NCBI RefSeq assembly: GCF_010015585.1
Contig: NW_022985094.1
Coordinates: 62,001 to 126,000 of the forward strand
DNA: 64,000 bases
Direction of reading: 5' to 3'
Origin: Eremomyces bilateralis CBS 781.70
Taxonomy: Eukaryota > Ascomycota > Dothideomycetes > Eremomycetales > Eremomycetaceae
Below, in pieces: positions 1 through 14,079 of this stretch. Each line of letters opens with the position of its first letter. Position 1 is the first letter of the stretch. A program made the translations under genes and the position numbers. Below the pieces are notes generated by a model. It did no database searches, had not been told where the DNA came from, and worked only from the letters and a program-made list of their open reading frames with translations.

Positions 1-3000
1 CAAAGAGTCGAATCGCGTGGATCCCGATGTGTGGGACGAGCCTCCCCTGAAGGATCCGGCCCCGAGTTTCGAAGAGCATGGATTTGATCGCGTCGGAGTG
101 CTCGAGACCATGGCGCCGCTGGGGTCATTGCCGAGTCTCAAGTTGAAGGGGAAAACGAAGGACTCCATCCGACGATCGACCTTGTCGCGGTCGGCGCTCG
201 GGAACCAGTCCGAGGACGCGTTGGACAGTGCGAAGACCACGCCTTCCATTCCGCCGAGTCGATCACAATCACACATGCCGGAAGGGCAACCCAGTCGCGA
301 CGTTTCGGAGCCGAGAGATGAAGAGGAGGATGAAGAATATGTTCCGAATGGGCATGGTCCGGTGACGCGACATTCTAAGCCGCCTACGAAACTGAACATC
401 TCCTTTGCCGCGCTCAACCAAAACCCACCACCGGTAACTCCTAGCCGTCGAAGGTCGAAAGGAAGAGATCGCCTTCTTAAGGAGTCGGTGACGGAAGCGA
501 TCAAAGTCGCGGAACAGAACGGTCAAATTTTGATCGCCATCACGCTGCAGACGTTGCTTGATAACCGGACGCGGGAAGTTGCAGTCGATGATTTAATCCA
601 CGACATCCTGCATCAGCGGAAGATGACGGCATCTCAGGTTGAGCTCATGCGACGATTTTTTGCACTGTCAACGAAGCGCATGAATTCAACACGAAGCCGA
701 GACCGTGGTTATATCAAGGCTATCACCTCGATCGGCGCCGCCGAGAACCGCCAACACACCCAATTTTCACCTCATCCATCCCATCTACCATTTCACAACA
801 ATCTCCCAACAAACACCCCCGATTCGCAACCTTCTCATTCCATCAAATCCTCGCCCGTTCACCCCTCGTTAGATGCATCAAGTCAACCCGGTAGCAAGCG
901 GAGGTCACCACGGAAGGTCATGACAACCAACGGAACGGGAAAATCTACGACCAACGATCAATCTCAAGCCGACCAAGGGCGAGAACGGGCAAGAAGTGTC
1001 TCGTCGACTTCGTCTCTCAGTTCTGTTGACGAGGCCATCGTCGAGGAAGGCTCACCCAGCACCGTCGCATTGAAGAACCTCATCGGTAACAGCCCCCGTA
1101 CCTCCAACCGCCCAAACGGCCCATTCCGAGATCTGAATCGAACCATGGCGACATTTTTTGGCGGCCAGCACAACAAAAAGCGATCCCACGACGCGATGGC
1201 GGGTCCGATGGATGCCGAGGCTGAGCAGTTGCTCCGCAAGAAATTCATGCGAGCATTCCCTGACTATCACGTCGATTCCAGCGAGATCCGCTCCAGCGTG
1301 CAGCGGGCTAAGGAAGCCGAGGAGCGGGCACCAGCCCCCGTTGAGCCCTCGCGAACCACCCGACAGTCTCTTGCTGGCCCTCTCCTGCCTCCACGGACGG
1401 CGCATGCTCTGCAGTATCCGTTTGCAGGCCGCTCCCGAGAAGCATCACCACGAGAAGGCAACAAATTGAAAACGGCTGCAGCACGTGTTAAGACATCGTA
1501 AGTGCCATTTCCCTAAGATCAGTCTGTTCTTCTATTCACATTTTCGTGTTTGTTTCACATTAAAAAAGCACACGTGGACGGTCGGACATCCATTACGCGT
1601 TCTACCTTGGGAGATCCGGAGCATGTTCAAGGCGACAAAGTTCTCACTGGGTGCAACGACGCCAGATGAGTGATAAAGAGCCGGCTAACCATTTGTCACA
1701 TTTCTAGGCCGGTCAAGAAACGCAATGTTGGCGGCACAGGCAGCGGGCGAAATACTGGTGGCCAAGGGAGCCCGATCGGGCTGGAGGAGAGCGAAGAGCT
1801 GATGGTGAGCAAAACCCCCCACTCCCCTTTCAAAAACCCCCCAAAACGTTCCCCCGTCCAACCACCCGCACCACCACTCGCATCACCCGCGCCACGGCAC
1901 TTCCTCCAAGTTTCCAACCCGCGCACCTCACACACACATTCTTCCTGCCCATCCACCATCCATGATCCTTCCATGACCCTTCATCTCCATCTCGGCACCA
2001 AAAGACTAGTTGCGCGTGGTGCGGTGCCACTTCACTTTTGTCATCTTTATCCTCCCTTCGCCCTTTCTTCGCTTTCCTGGATTTCTTTGTCGGCTTCTTT
2101 TTGGTCTTCGTCGTCCTGTCACTTTCACGGCTTTTCGTCGTCCATGTCTTTCCATCCTTTCCATCCTTTCCATCCTTCTCCATGAAAAATTCCGTCAGCA
2201 TCGATCTCTCTTATCGTCAACTAACCCCCATCTCCCAGTCGGACAACGAGGAGGCCTGCAAAGCCTGCAACGGTGGCGGCCTGCTCGTGGTTTGTGATAA
2301 CTGCGACAATGCATATCATTTCCTGTGCGCCGATCCTCCGCTGGAAGAGAGCTCGCAGAGATTAGACAAGCCTTGGTATTGCAATCCTTGCGCGTCGCGC
2401 GACGAGAACCCTCGCCGCTATGAACGCACCATCTTCCAGCCGCTGCTTCAGGCCGCCGATAATACGTGCCCGCAACTTTTCGAACTTCCGCGATGGCTGG
2501 AGAATCATTTCGAAGGTGTCCGGCGTGGTCCCGGTGGCGATTACGATGACTCGGTTCCCGCCGAAAAGATGTGAGTGGTCCCCGTTCCCCGTTCCCCGTT
2601 GGTTAGCATGTTTACTAAACCATCGCAGTAAAACTCGCAGCGGTTGGGACGATCAATCTGGCCATCTGAAACTCAAAGACTCCAAAGATGCGAGCATTCT
2701 GTGCATTCAATGCGGACTTTCTTCTGTGACCGGACGTGCAATCATCCAATGCGATGAATGCAAGACGTACTGGCACTTGGACTGCGTGTCCCCGCCGATG
2801 GCCAATCCTCCACCATTGAGGGCAGATGGAAAGTCGCGAAACCGATTTGTCTGCCCGAGGCATGTGAGCCATGATTTGCGGCTAGCCAACAATGACTTTG
2901 GCCTGGCTCAGAAGCGACGACTGTTGGGAGAGCGATTCCACCGACTCCGGCAGCCCAAGCAACCCGAGGTCATCGACACCAATCTGCGGCCATCGCAGCT

Positions 3001-3691
3001 ACCCGGTACGGTCCTCTTTGAAATCGATGATGAGAGCGAGCCCAGCGACGAGTTTTCCGACGAGGAAGATGAGGAAGAGGGGAAAAATGTGGTCTATCGC
3101 GTGGCATCCCGGAACGTCAAACTTGATTTCCTTGGCAAAGTGCGAACGTAAGTTTATAGCCCCCTTTAAGAATATCGCATGGTGTTTCTAACGCGTTCCA
3201 GCGATTCTGCAAGGCTCCGCGATTTGCGCTGCGACGGCCGGGCCTCAAAACGTAGCAAGTTGGAACCACGTGGCCATGACCACGCCGCTCGGGTCGCCGA
3301 TACGCTCTCCAAGCGCTCGTTCCTGGACCAACGAACTGCGCTGGATCTTGTGAACTTCGCGGATCGCGAGACCGATCTCGGGCTGGCCAGTGATACCATC
3401 GGATCATTGATCCTCAGGTTGATCGTAAGTACTACTCTAGCATAGTGCCTTTTTTAAGAAGGTAGACTAACGAGAATACAGTCGGAAGCACCCGATGCAG
3501 TTGTCCAACAGATGGACGGCGAGACCAAATCTACCACGTACTCCGCGACGACTGCGAGTGCTGGTCAAGGTCCGCCTTCCCCTCCGATATCTGAGCGGGC
3601 GGAACTCTCTGAGGACCAAGCCCAGTTGTACGAGAAACTTCAAGAGCTTATTGCACGACGCCTCCAGAGCCGCCATGTTAAAAGTCAATGA
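1..3691 (+). CDS. Rco1/Cph1-like double PHD-finger protein, 5' partial
   Basis: The reading frame is open to the left edge, so the true start lies outside. Exons: <2-1497, 1708-1804, 2239-2570, 2629-3147, 3202-3424, 3482-3691; joined they give 958 in-frame codons. The first PHD finger (CKACNGGG, CDNC, HFLC, WYCNPC) opens exon 3. A linker with PLLQAADNTCPQLFELP and FEGV follows. A second PHD finger (CIQCG, CDEC, WHLDC, ends FVCPRH) is in exon 4, and an acidic stretch (about 3030-3085) comes after it. PHD, linker, PHD is the layout of Rco1/Cph1, subunits of the Rpd3S/Clr6-II histone deacetylase that binds nucleosomes in transcribed genes. The upstream part is basic and Ser/Pro rich, with a helical segment around 475-660. 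The function is inferred from this layout; the exact orthologue is unproven. Intron 2 is unusually long (434 nt). Confidence 0.82.
2149..2175 (+). repeat. Three 9-bp tandem copies inside an intron
   Basis: Three perfect copies of TTTCCATCC lie head to tail in the pyrimidine-rich 3' half of the long second intron of the PHD gene. A diverged partial copy follows. Confidence 0.85.
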
Positions 3692-4890
3692 TTCCTTTTG
3701 TGCGGCGGAACAAAAGGCACTTGTCCGTGCTTTGCGCCGACATGGAACTACATATGCAGAGCCTCCTCTGCAACTTGCTTCTGCGTCAATGAATGCAGAA
3801 TAGCTCTACTATTTGCTGCTTACCGACAGCATCACGATGTCTCAGATGGGGCCGGAGATTCGAGTGGTTGGATGCGGCACCAGAACGAGTAAGAAAACCA
3901 AAACAGAACCGACCGGTTGCATCTCAGTCATCCGGAAGCGCAGCGAAAAGAAATCGAAAAACGGCCTGGACCGGGACGCGACGGGCAACTTGTTCCGGCG
4001 GGCTTGGCGGGCATCAATGGGGGAACCCGACTCCCTGTACTGTGCGTCCAACTGGCGCGTCGGGATTCCACAACACCCAAATCTCCGCGTCCGGATCCCT
4101 AAACGGCATGGTCAAGTGCCCTGGGGCTGTGAAACTAAGCGATTCATCGAGTTCGAATATCGGCCCCTTCGTTTGGCGCCTTGATGGTGTTATCTGTCGC
4201 CTTAGGAACGTTCAATCAGCAATCCGAAAGTCCCCGTTTTATTCCATATCTTCTCCTTCCACCGCATCACAACTTCTCACGTGGTCTTTGACCCCTACCC
4301 AGTGCAACCCTGAATCAACTCCTTTCACTATTTCTCTTATTCCTTTCCTTGAGTTCATCACGGCCCAGGGACATGGTCTGAACTGAAATCATTATGTCTC
4401 TCTCGACCCCCTTTGACACATCGCAGCCCATCGGCCCGAATGAACGAGCAATTGCATTACATGGCGTCAAAAGCATACCTGTCTGGGCTATTGGGTTTTT
4501 TATAGATTTCCTTGATTTCGTCATGCGTTAAACACGTCTGGCTGGTGGTCAAAGCGGTCTTCACCGGATCATATCCACGGAGCCAATGGGCCATGGCAGT
4601 TTTTACTCGGGCTGGCGCGCAGAACATGAGGGGATGAGAGAGGATGTGATGGTTCAGCCACACCAATGGATCAAGGAGATGAGTGCTGGCGAAGGATGGG
4701 GAGAATGGAGATTCATGGACTTCAAATCCGTCATTTGTATTATTGAATGAGCCGATGGTCAGTGATTCGTATTCGTCCTACTGCAACCTGGTATCCTTTT
4801 GAGTGTCTATTGTAGTGCTGAAAGAAGCGTAGCATTGGTTCAAGTAATCTCCTAACGTTCGGGTCGTCGATCATCGCAAGCCATGACATC
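3692..4890. other. Convergent intergenic region
   Basis: This lies between the 3' ends of the PHD gene (+) and the asparaginyl-tRNA synthetase (-). It should hold both 3' UTRs, yet 1.2 kb is long for that. Several frames stay open on both strands. The only one that looks protein-like is the minus-strand segment at 4457-4777, listed separately. I recognise no known family. Confidence 0.5.
4457..4777 (-). other. Unassigned protein-like open segment
   Basis: A minus-strand frame of about 106 codons runs without stop from a possible splice acceptor (GCAGTAG, ending at 4778) to TAA at 4457-4459. Its amino-acid content looks natural (several Trp and His, motifs such as LLDPLVWLNHH and MAHWLRGYDP). 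A second short open frame starts with ATG at 4889, one base after the synthetase stop, and begins MSWLAMIDDPNVRRLLEP. The two frames do not join directly and no convincing intron links them. It may be an exon of an unrecognised gene, a decayed gene, or chance. No family was recognised. Confidence 0.22.
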
Positions 4891-6741
4891 TCACGGAGTG
4901 CAACGACCCATGTATCGAGGATACAAGCAGCAATCACGGACCGTATGCTGTTTGCACAACCAAGCAAGGAACCGCTCCAGACCCAACCCGTATCCACCGT
5001 GAGGCGAAGAGCCGTACCTAATGAAAGAATCGTTAGCGACATCGTTCAAATTTCGTTCCATCTCAACTGTCCTGCAAACGGACCAAAGGGCCCAAGCAGC
5101 TTGGCAGTCGGTATAGCCCACTAATTCGATGACTCACCTTCGCTGGTCCGTATACCAGTAGTACGGTGCGGGGTCGATGCCCACACGCTTGTACGCCTCC
5201 ATCAACTCGTCATAGTCATCCATCCTCATGCTCCCGCCGACGATTTCCCCGACGCCCGGCATCAAGCAGTCGACGCTCTCAGTAACGCGCAGGTCCGTCG
5301 GGTCCTTCTGCATGTAGAACGCCTTGATCGCCACCGGGAAGTGGGTGAGGAAGATGGGGCGGCCGATCACGTCGGTCATGCGGCGCTCCGCCGCCTCGGC
5401 GATGTCGTCGCCGAACGCGTGCGGCTGGTCCTCCTCGTTAGGGATGCCGTGTTCGACGAGCCAGTCGATGGCTTCGGAGTACTTCATGCGGAGGAAGGGA
5501 CGCTCCGGCATGGTGAACTCGGGATGGAGGGCCTTGATGTGCGCGGCGGCGGAAGGGTCGGCGAGAGTGATCTCCAGGACGCGGCAGATGATGGCTTCAA
5601 GGTGGGTCAGGAGGTCGTCGAAGCTGATGAAGTCCAGCTCGGCCTCGACGTGCGTGTATTCGGAGAGATGGCGTCGAGTGAGCGATTTCTCGGCGCGGAA
5701 AGACTTCTCAATACAGAAGACGTCGCCCATGGACGGCAAACACGTTTCGAGGTAGAGCTGGGACGACTGGGTGAGGAAGGCCGATTCGCCATAGTAATCG
5801 AATTTGAACAGCGTCGCCCCGCCTTCCACCTGCGTCTGGACCAGGGCGGGCGGCGAGACTTTGCGGATCCGGATCTCTTTGTACGCCTGATGGAACGCCG
5901 ATTCGACCGCATCCCGAACGAACATGACCGCCGACGCCGTATCTCCTCGAAGGGTCAGGTGTCGCATGTCGAGCAGTCCCTTCGGATCGCCTCCTCCTTG
6001 GACTTTGTTGGTGATGGCGTCTTCGCCTCCCACGGCTTTCCAGTGCGGCTCGATCTTGTAGAAGTCGACATGGAGCTCTCGACCTCCCGGCGCGTGCGCA
6101 CCTGGAGGGAGTTCCCACAGCTCGCCATAGATTTCCATCGAAGTCTCCCGAGTCAGGGTGAGGGCGTCGTACGTCTTCGCGAGGTCCCCGGAGAGCACAC
6201 ATTGCATGTATCCGTAGCCGTCACGCAATGTGATGAATAAGACCCCCTTCTGCTTGCGCTCTCGGTGCACTCGTCCCAAGATCTTGACTCGGGTGCCCGG
6301 TTCTGCGCCCTCGTCGGTTTTCCTCAGCTTGATGATCTTCGGGTCGGCCTCATCGAGCTTGATCTTGACGGGCTTGGGCAAGCTCGCGTCCTCCGTCAGC
6401 ACGATCTTTTTCGCCTCTTCCAGAACCTTCTGTCGCTCCTCATCCATCTTTGCCTTCGCTGCCGCCAATTCGACCGCTTTGGCCGCTTTCTTTTTCTGCG
6501 CCTCGAAGTAGTTGACCGCCTTCTTCAGCGCCGCTTTCGCCGCAGGCTTCCACTCTTCCCGCGAGGACTCGTCGGCACCCTCAGGGACGACACCCGTCTT
6601 GGACTTTCTTGTGAGGTATTGGGGAGCGGCGGGACGTTGGACGTATGCGAATTGAAGGGATCGAAAGGGCAATTCTTGGGTTCCCAGCTGTTTCGGTTCG
6701 TCCAGACCGACGTCTTCGTCTATGTAGACCGTGTCCGCCAT
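4891..6741 (-). CDS. DED81: Asparaginyl-tRNA synthetase, cytosolic
   Basis: Class II enzyme that charges tRNA-Asn with asparagine in the cytosol. Exons on the minus strand: 6741-5138 and 5017-4891, giving 576 residues. After a Lys/Ala/Glu-rich N-terminal extension typical of eukaryotic AsnRS comes the OB-fold anticodon domain ([20 protein letters not shown]). The catalytic core follows, with motif 2 ([22 protein letters not shown] region). Motif 3 ([14 protein letters not shown]) lies in the last exon, which ends in the family-typical RCTP. The intron falls inside an Arg codon just before YGSSPHGG, and the join restores the family sequence. An ATG 45 nt upstream (6786) is in frame, but the start giving [10 protein letters not shown] matches relatives better. 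Confidence 0.95.
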
Positions 6742-7652
6742 GATTGCGAATTGCCGAGGGCGTTCTACCTTTGTAGCGAAATCCAACCTCTCTCTTCTGC
6801 TGTTGCCTGTTCCTAAATGCTCAGTGTGTGGGGTATGACTGGTCCATCACCACAACAGAATTCTGACTCCAATTCCGAATTTCCGCATCGGGGAAAGTGG
6901 CGTGTGGCTGTGGCATCTATGTTGCTGTGGCTATGGTTGTGGCTGAGACGGCCGCTGCAGTGCTGTTCAGCTAGCTCTACGGTACTCTAATTGATCCGCA
7001 GAAAACCCAATCTGAAGGCAGCGTCTCATCAGTGTTACCACTCGTGTATGAGATAAATCCGCCATATCTACCCGTCTCTTCCAGATTGCGTTAAGAATAA
7101 TTGAATGGCATTTGGTAAGAATTACTCCCGGCGGTCCAGCGTATAATCCCGGCGGTCTATTTCCACCGCAAAGGGAGACTGCTGCCGCTACCTGTTTGTC
7201 TCGGTTGCAATTAATGAATCCCTCCTCGGAGGTCGCTCTGGTTCTAGTTGGCGTTTATTAGACACAGTGTTCAGGCTTTGGAATGGTAATATCTGATCCT
7301 ATATCAATAGACTGCCCATTTACAAGCTGTACGCGCCTAGGCGGTTCTCCGCACCAAGAATAGTAATGTCCCGGCAAACTTCGCCTCGACTCTGAAGAAA
7401 CCATCTATCACATCCTTCGTGCGCCAGGGATCTGGTCGTTCTCTCCGACACTGATTGGTGGCAATTTCATCTAAGGAAGCATATTAGAATGAATGCTCTC
7501 TTGTGACCCAGGTAAAATGAAAAGACAGACGGTAAGTAGAATATGGAGGCTACGAGGGTAAAAGCAGGTTGAATTTCTCTATACGTTATAATAGTCATGT
7601 ATAGCCTACTTTCCTTCAGTCGAAATCACTCGTTTACCGCACCATATCAGTC
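6742..7652. promoter_or_regulatory. Divergent promoter region, tRNA synthetase / GH43
   Basis: About 0.9 kb between two diverging starts. It contains a near-duplication of CCCGGCGGTC (about 7128-7160, two copies some 20 bp apart) and AT-rich sequence before the GH43 start. No coding signal is seen. Confidence 0.6.
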
Positions 7653-8709
7653 ATGCTAGTCATTCGCGCGCTCCTATCGGTGCTGACCCTCTCCGCGTTC
7701 GCGTCGGCCGCGAAATTCTCGAATCCCTTGCGAAAGACCGATGGCTCAGACCCGTTCATCGTCTATGACACCGGCTACTACTACCTGCTGACCACGACCT
7801 GGAAGGATGTCCAGATCACCCGGGCGAGTACGATCGAAGGGCTGAAGACCGGGGAGAAGAAGGTCGTCTGGCGCGACAGTAATAAGGACCGCTGCTGCAA
7901 CGTGTGGGCGCCGGAGATCGCGAAGATCGACGGCCGGTGGTATCTGTATTACACCGCGGGCCAGACCACCGATCTTGGGTTCCAGCGTCCGTTCGTCCTG
8001 CGCGGAGGCGCATCGCCGTGGGACACGTACGCGTTCCACGGCCGGCTCTCGAACGAATGGGGTATCGACGGGTCCATCGCGCGCATCAACGACGTCAACT
8101 ACTTCGTGTGGTCGTGTCAAGCCGGCGGCCTGCAAAGCCTGTGCATCGCGAAACTCGAGGCGCCGAACCGCATTGGTGCGCGCACCGTTCTGTCGCAGCC
8201 GACGCAGTCCTGGGAGAAGGCGCAGGGAGAGCTGCCCGTCAACGAGGGACCGGTGTTGCTGGAGCACAATGGACAGTATCACGTGGTGTATTCGGCGAGC
8301 TTTTGCTGGACGCCGAGTTACGCTCTGGGATTACTGACCCTCCGTTCTGGAGGAAACCCCCTGGATGCGCGAGCGTGGACGAAGACCGGACAGCCTATCT
8401 TCAAGAGTGGCAACAACAACTACGGTCCTGGGCACAATTCGTACGTATTCTCTTGATATCCAGTCCCCTGTATTCCTTTGTTCCCCGCATGTGTGAACTG
8501 CCACTGATGACAGCAGCTTCTTCAAGAGTCCCGATGGGAAGGAAGATTGGAATGTATTCCACGCAACATCGAACCGCGATGGTGCCTGTGACGGCAATCG
8601 GTACACGAGCGTACAGAAAGTGAACTGGAACACGAACGGAACTCCTAATCTCGGATCGCCTGTACCCCTTAACCAGCAATTCGATGGGCCATCGGGCGAA
8701 CCCGCTTGA
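7653..8709 (+). CDS. Secreted GH43 arabinosidase/arabinanase-type hydrolase
   Basis: Exons 7653-8440 and 8517-8709, 326 residues. A hydrophobic N-terminus with an Ala-Ser-Ala site near residue 19 is a clear secretion signal. The five-bladed propeller family GH43 has three catalytic acids, and all have candidates here: Asp33 in GSDPF (general base), Asp139 in GIDGS (pKa modulator) and Glu198 in NEGP (general acid). The protein consists only of the catalytic domain, with no carbohydrate-binding module. Members cleave arabinose or xylose units from plant cell-wall polymers. The exact substrate (exo-arabinofuranosidase versus other) cannot be told from sequence alone. The intron ends in CAGCAG; using the first AG would add one serine in frame. 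Confidence 0.9.
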
Positions 8710-8856
8710 ACGGATGAGCGGGAGGCTAGTCATATTGTTGAATGTTTCAGCATTGTACATATCATCAACATAGAACTGTCGAGCAGATCGCTCCAGCCGG
8801 CATATGCATTCCGCCAAGCGGAATGAGCCGGCCCTCCTGTAAACGAATTCGCTTCT

Positions 8857-10508
8857 TTATCCTGCCTCATCCACATCCATATTATCTCGCGTGGGTTTAC
8901 CCCTCCCCTTGCTGCCACCGCGACGACCCCCTTTGTTCTCCATGTCCTGAATCTCCCGGGTTGCGACCCGTTGCGCCTCTCCCACTCGTTCACTCAACAT
9001 CATCACCTCATCTTTCGCCACCGGCTCCTCCGGGAGCTTCGTCCCCAGTGCGTTCTCGATCCGCATCCACAGCTCCACGTCGTACTGAGTCACGATTGAT
9101 ACCGCCTTGCCGCTCTTGCCGGCACGCGCCGTCCGCCCCACTCGGTGCACGTACGTTTTGCTGTCCGGTGGCAAATCCAGGTTGATGATGATGTCGACCG
9201 AGGGGATGTCGAGCCCACGCGCCGCTACATCGGTTGCGACTAAGATTAAGCGAGATCCGCCGCGGAACTTCCCCAAGGCCCCCAGCCGTGCGGATTGGGA
9301 GAGCTGTCCATGCAACGGGATGGTGCTAAAGCCCTGCAAGAGTCATCAGCATACGAGGCACCAATTCCAACGATTATGACTCACCAGTGCCCTTGTCAGC
9401 AACGATATTCGCTGGGTTTCGCGCACGGTCCGGGTGAAGATGATGCAGGTCTTTCCGGTGAACTCGTTCAGAAGGTAGACTAGGTACATATCCTTGAACT
9501 TATGCGGGATGAAGAGGAATGACTGTACGAGCGTCTTGACCGTCTGGTGCGATGAATCCGAGACACTCACACGCAGAGGATTCCGTAACGAGGCGCGCTG
9601 CAATGACTCGACCTTCGACGACATGGTGGCCGAAAAGAGGTATGTTCTTCGGTCGCGCGGCAGCACTTTGAGGATCTTGTCGAGGATGGGGCCGAAATCC
9701 AAATCCAGCAGTCGATCCGCCTCGTCCATGACCAGGTATTTCAACGTCCGTAACGAGAAGCCCTTCGTGTTCTCGAGGTGATCCATCAGCCGTCCCGGTG
9801 TCGCCACCTGTGTCCGTCAGCCATGTCTCCAGCCCAAATGATGCTCCATCATACAATAACGTGCGGTTTCTTCCCCAACGCTATTTGCTGGGTAACCATA
9901 TCCATTCCTCCGACAATGACGGCAGACCGCACCCCTATCAGACTTCCCAGCGCTTCGAATTGTTGAGATACTTGGAACGCAAGCTCTCTCGTAGGAACCA
10001 TAACAAGTCCGTACAGCGTCGGTGTCCCTGACTCGCTAATAAGTGCTGGAAGATGTTAGCTACAGCGCGATTCGGTTCTTGGAGGCAGCAGTACCTTGCA
10101 ATATCTGTTCGAGCTGTCAGCAGCGGTTTAGGAGGTTCAACAGGGCACACTTACCGGTAGCGCAAACGCAGCAGTTTTCCCTGACCCCGTCTCCGCGATC
10201 CCAATGAGATCATTTTTCAAGGCCAGTGGGATTGCCTGCGCCTGAATTTCCGTGGGCTCCTTGTATCCCAGCGCCGTGCATGCCTCGCAGAGTGAGTCGA
10301 TCAATCCCAAGTCGCTGAACGACTTCTTCGCTTCCGGTTCACAATCGAATTCTTGAGGAACCAAGGCATCGTCCTCGGGGACTGCATCTTCCTTGGTGGG
10401 TTTTGTTCTCTTCGACGGGACGGGTTCCTGAGCTTTGGAACGGTCGGCTTCGAATTCGACGGACTTCCGTTTCCGAGACTTCACCAGCTTCTCTGCAGAA
10501 CCCTTCAT
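8857..10508 (-). CDS. RRP3: ATP-dependent rRNA helicase RRP3 (DEAD-box)
   Basis: Nucleolar DEAD-box helicase (DDX47 group) required for 18S rRNA maturation. Minus-strand exons: 10508-10155, 10104-10095, 10045-9855, 9807-9385, 9333-8857; joined, 484 residues. Order of motifs: a basic N-terminus; Q motif region ([25 protein letters not shown]); motif I AETGSGKT (105-112); PTRELA; TPGRL (188-192); DEAD (213-216); [25 protein letters not shown]; a basic tail. The second exon is only 10 nt and codes Ile-Leu-Gln plus one base. It is flanked by introns of 50 and 49 nt and is needed to restore the conserved ALPILQAL stretch. The gene converges on the GH43 gene with 147 bp between stops. Confidence 0.94.
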
Positions 10509-11223
10509 GTTGGCGATGTAGGTCCGATTAGGAATTAGTAGAACAATGCGCTACCCAACGTAAAAACCGGTCGCATCGATAAGTTGGAGAGATTTTGAGG
10601 CTGGAGAAGATGGAAATGTTTGGCGGGAGGTGCAAACTCTGCAAACTGCTTGTACCTTGCAGGGTAACAGACACACCCTGACACCACCACCACTTACAGC
10701 CGCTTGATGTCACGGTCGGCAAACCAGGCCCAAAATCGACGATGAATTATTACAGGATACTACGTACCAGAAAGTAGATCTCAGTAGCAAGGAATGGATC
10801 CGACGCGCATCACGGAATAATTACCAGAACTTCCTGGTTCAACATGCTGTAAATGACTCTACTGTAGATCAGTCACAACGGGGCAGGTCCTATCAATATT
10901 GTATCGCAGGCGCCAGACACACGATGGTCGCGGCACCGCCCGGGACACTCATAACACAGCAAGAACAGACGGAAATCAAAGGCAAAGATGAATGAATGTT
11001 TGAAATGTGATCGTGAATTTATGCCAGAGGCATATTCCGATTAATATACAAAGCGAGTTGTGCGTCGCAACGATGCCATGAAAGGCTAGACCCAGTTCCC
11101 ATCGTTCCTCATTGTGAGTGTGAAAAGCAACCCATCATGTCCTAAACGCCAGAGGGCACGATCGAACCCTCATCCCCATATCGCCATAGCCATTTGACTG
11201 TTCACCCAGGAAAGAGAAGTCGC
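10509..11223. other. Intergenic region, RRP3 5' side / H3 3' side
   Basis: Holds the RRP3 promoter and leader and the 3' flank of histone H3. Both genes are on the minus strand. No coding frame of note and no RNA gene were recognised. Confidence 0.6.
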
Positions 11224-13154
<1,931 letters not shown>

Positions 13155-14079
13155 GCGGTTTGGGGTTGCTTTCGCAGCGGCATGGGTTTTACGAATTTCT
13201 CGATCGGCTGACAAGGCCTGGCTTCAATGGTCTGGGGCCTGCACGAATCAATCGTGCAACGGAGTGGGTGTTCATTCATGGGTTTTGTATCATATTAGGT
13301 TATCGGAGTCTATCATGGATCAACCGACGGGAATGAAGCATGCATAATTCAATCACTTGATTATCTTAGTGACTTTGCTTGTCCCCGTATTTGCTCTTGT
13401 TCAAGGCTGTTGGTGTAAACAGAACATCTTGAGGCAGCTGTCTCCCCGAAATTGGTCCTCGGGCGGCTTGATTGTACGGTTGTACTTGTAGTTTTGGTGG
13501 TCAGCCCTCCAGTGTTGTTCATGGAGCTTGATCAAGCATGTGTCTAGTAGGCTCCAGCGAACTTCGATGAACATCACTGCTCTTCGACCTACTACTCTAC
13601 CCGCGGACCTTGACTTTACCTGCCTTGTCCGATAGAATATTCTTGTGCTACCGTGGCTGCGGAGAGTAAGGTAAGTATGGTATGGTAAATGTTTCCTTTA
13701 TGGCCCGGTCATGTGCAGTGCCCTTTCATTGATTCTAGGAATAACTATCTATTCTTGCTCCGGGACAGTTATGTGACAGTTATGATGTAGTCGCAGCCAT
13801 CTTCCAAGTAAAGATTGGTTTCTCATAACGTGCGTTTCGCGGTTTTCAGTCTTCCATTATATTTCAATGCATGTCCAGACATAGTATCTTATGCTCTCAA
13901 GCTTACTATATTTATCGATACCTGTTCCTAGTCACGTCGGCAACTGCTCGGCAAAATGGGACAAAAGAGTCATTCAAACGCAATTACTTCCTTCCAACAA
14001 CAAACACTATTTTCGAATTTGTTCTCGAAGGTTGATCTTCATCCAGTTCCATTACCGGATCGGCCACACAGCTCAAGAT
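13155..14079. other. Intergenic region after H4
   Basis: Contains the H4 3' flank and the 5' flank of the dehalogenase-like gene. The frame of the latter stays open upstream to 13891, but that stretch does not resemble the family. No other feature is seen. Confidence 0.55.

Noticed and set aside
1670-2185. 171-codon frame inside the PHD gene
   Set aside because: It runs through the long second intron; the Ser/Pro/Phe-rich content comes from its C/T-rich sequence.
5341-6240. 299-codon plus-strand frame
   Set aside because: Lies exactly opposite the asparaginyl-tRNA synthetase core and has no family likeness; a shadow frame.
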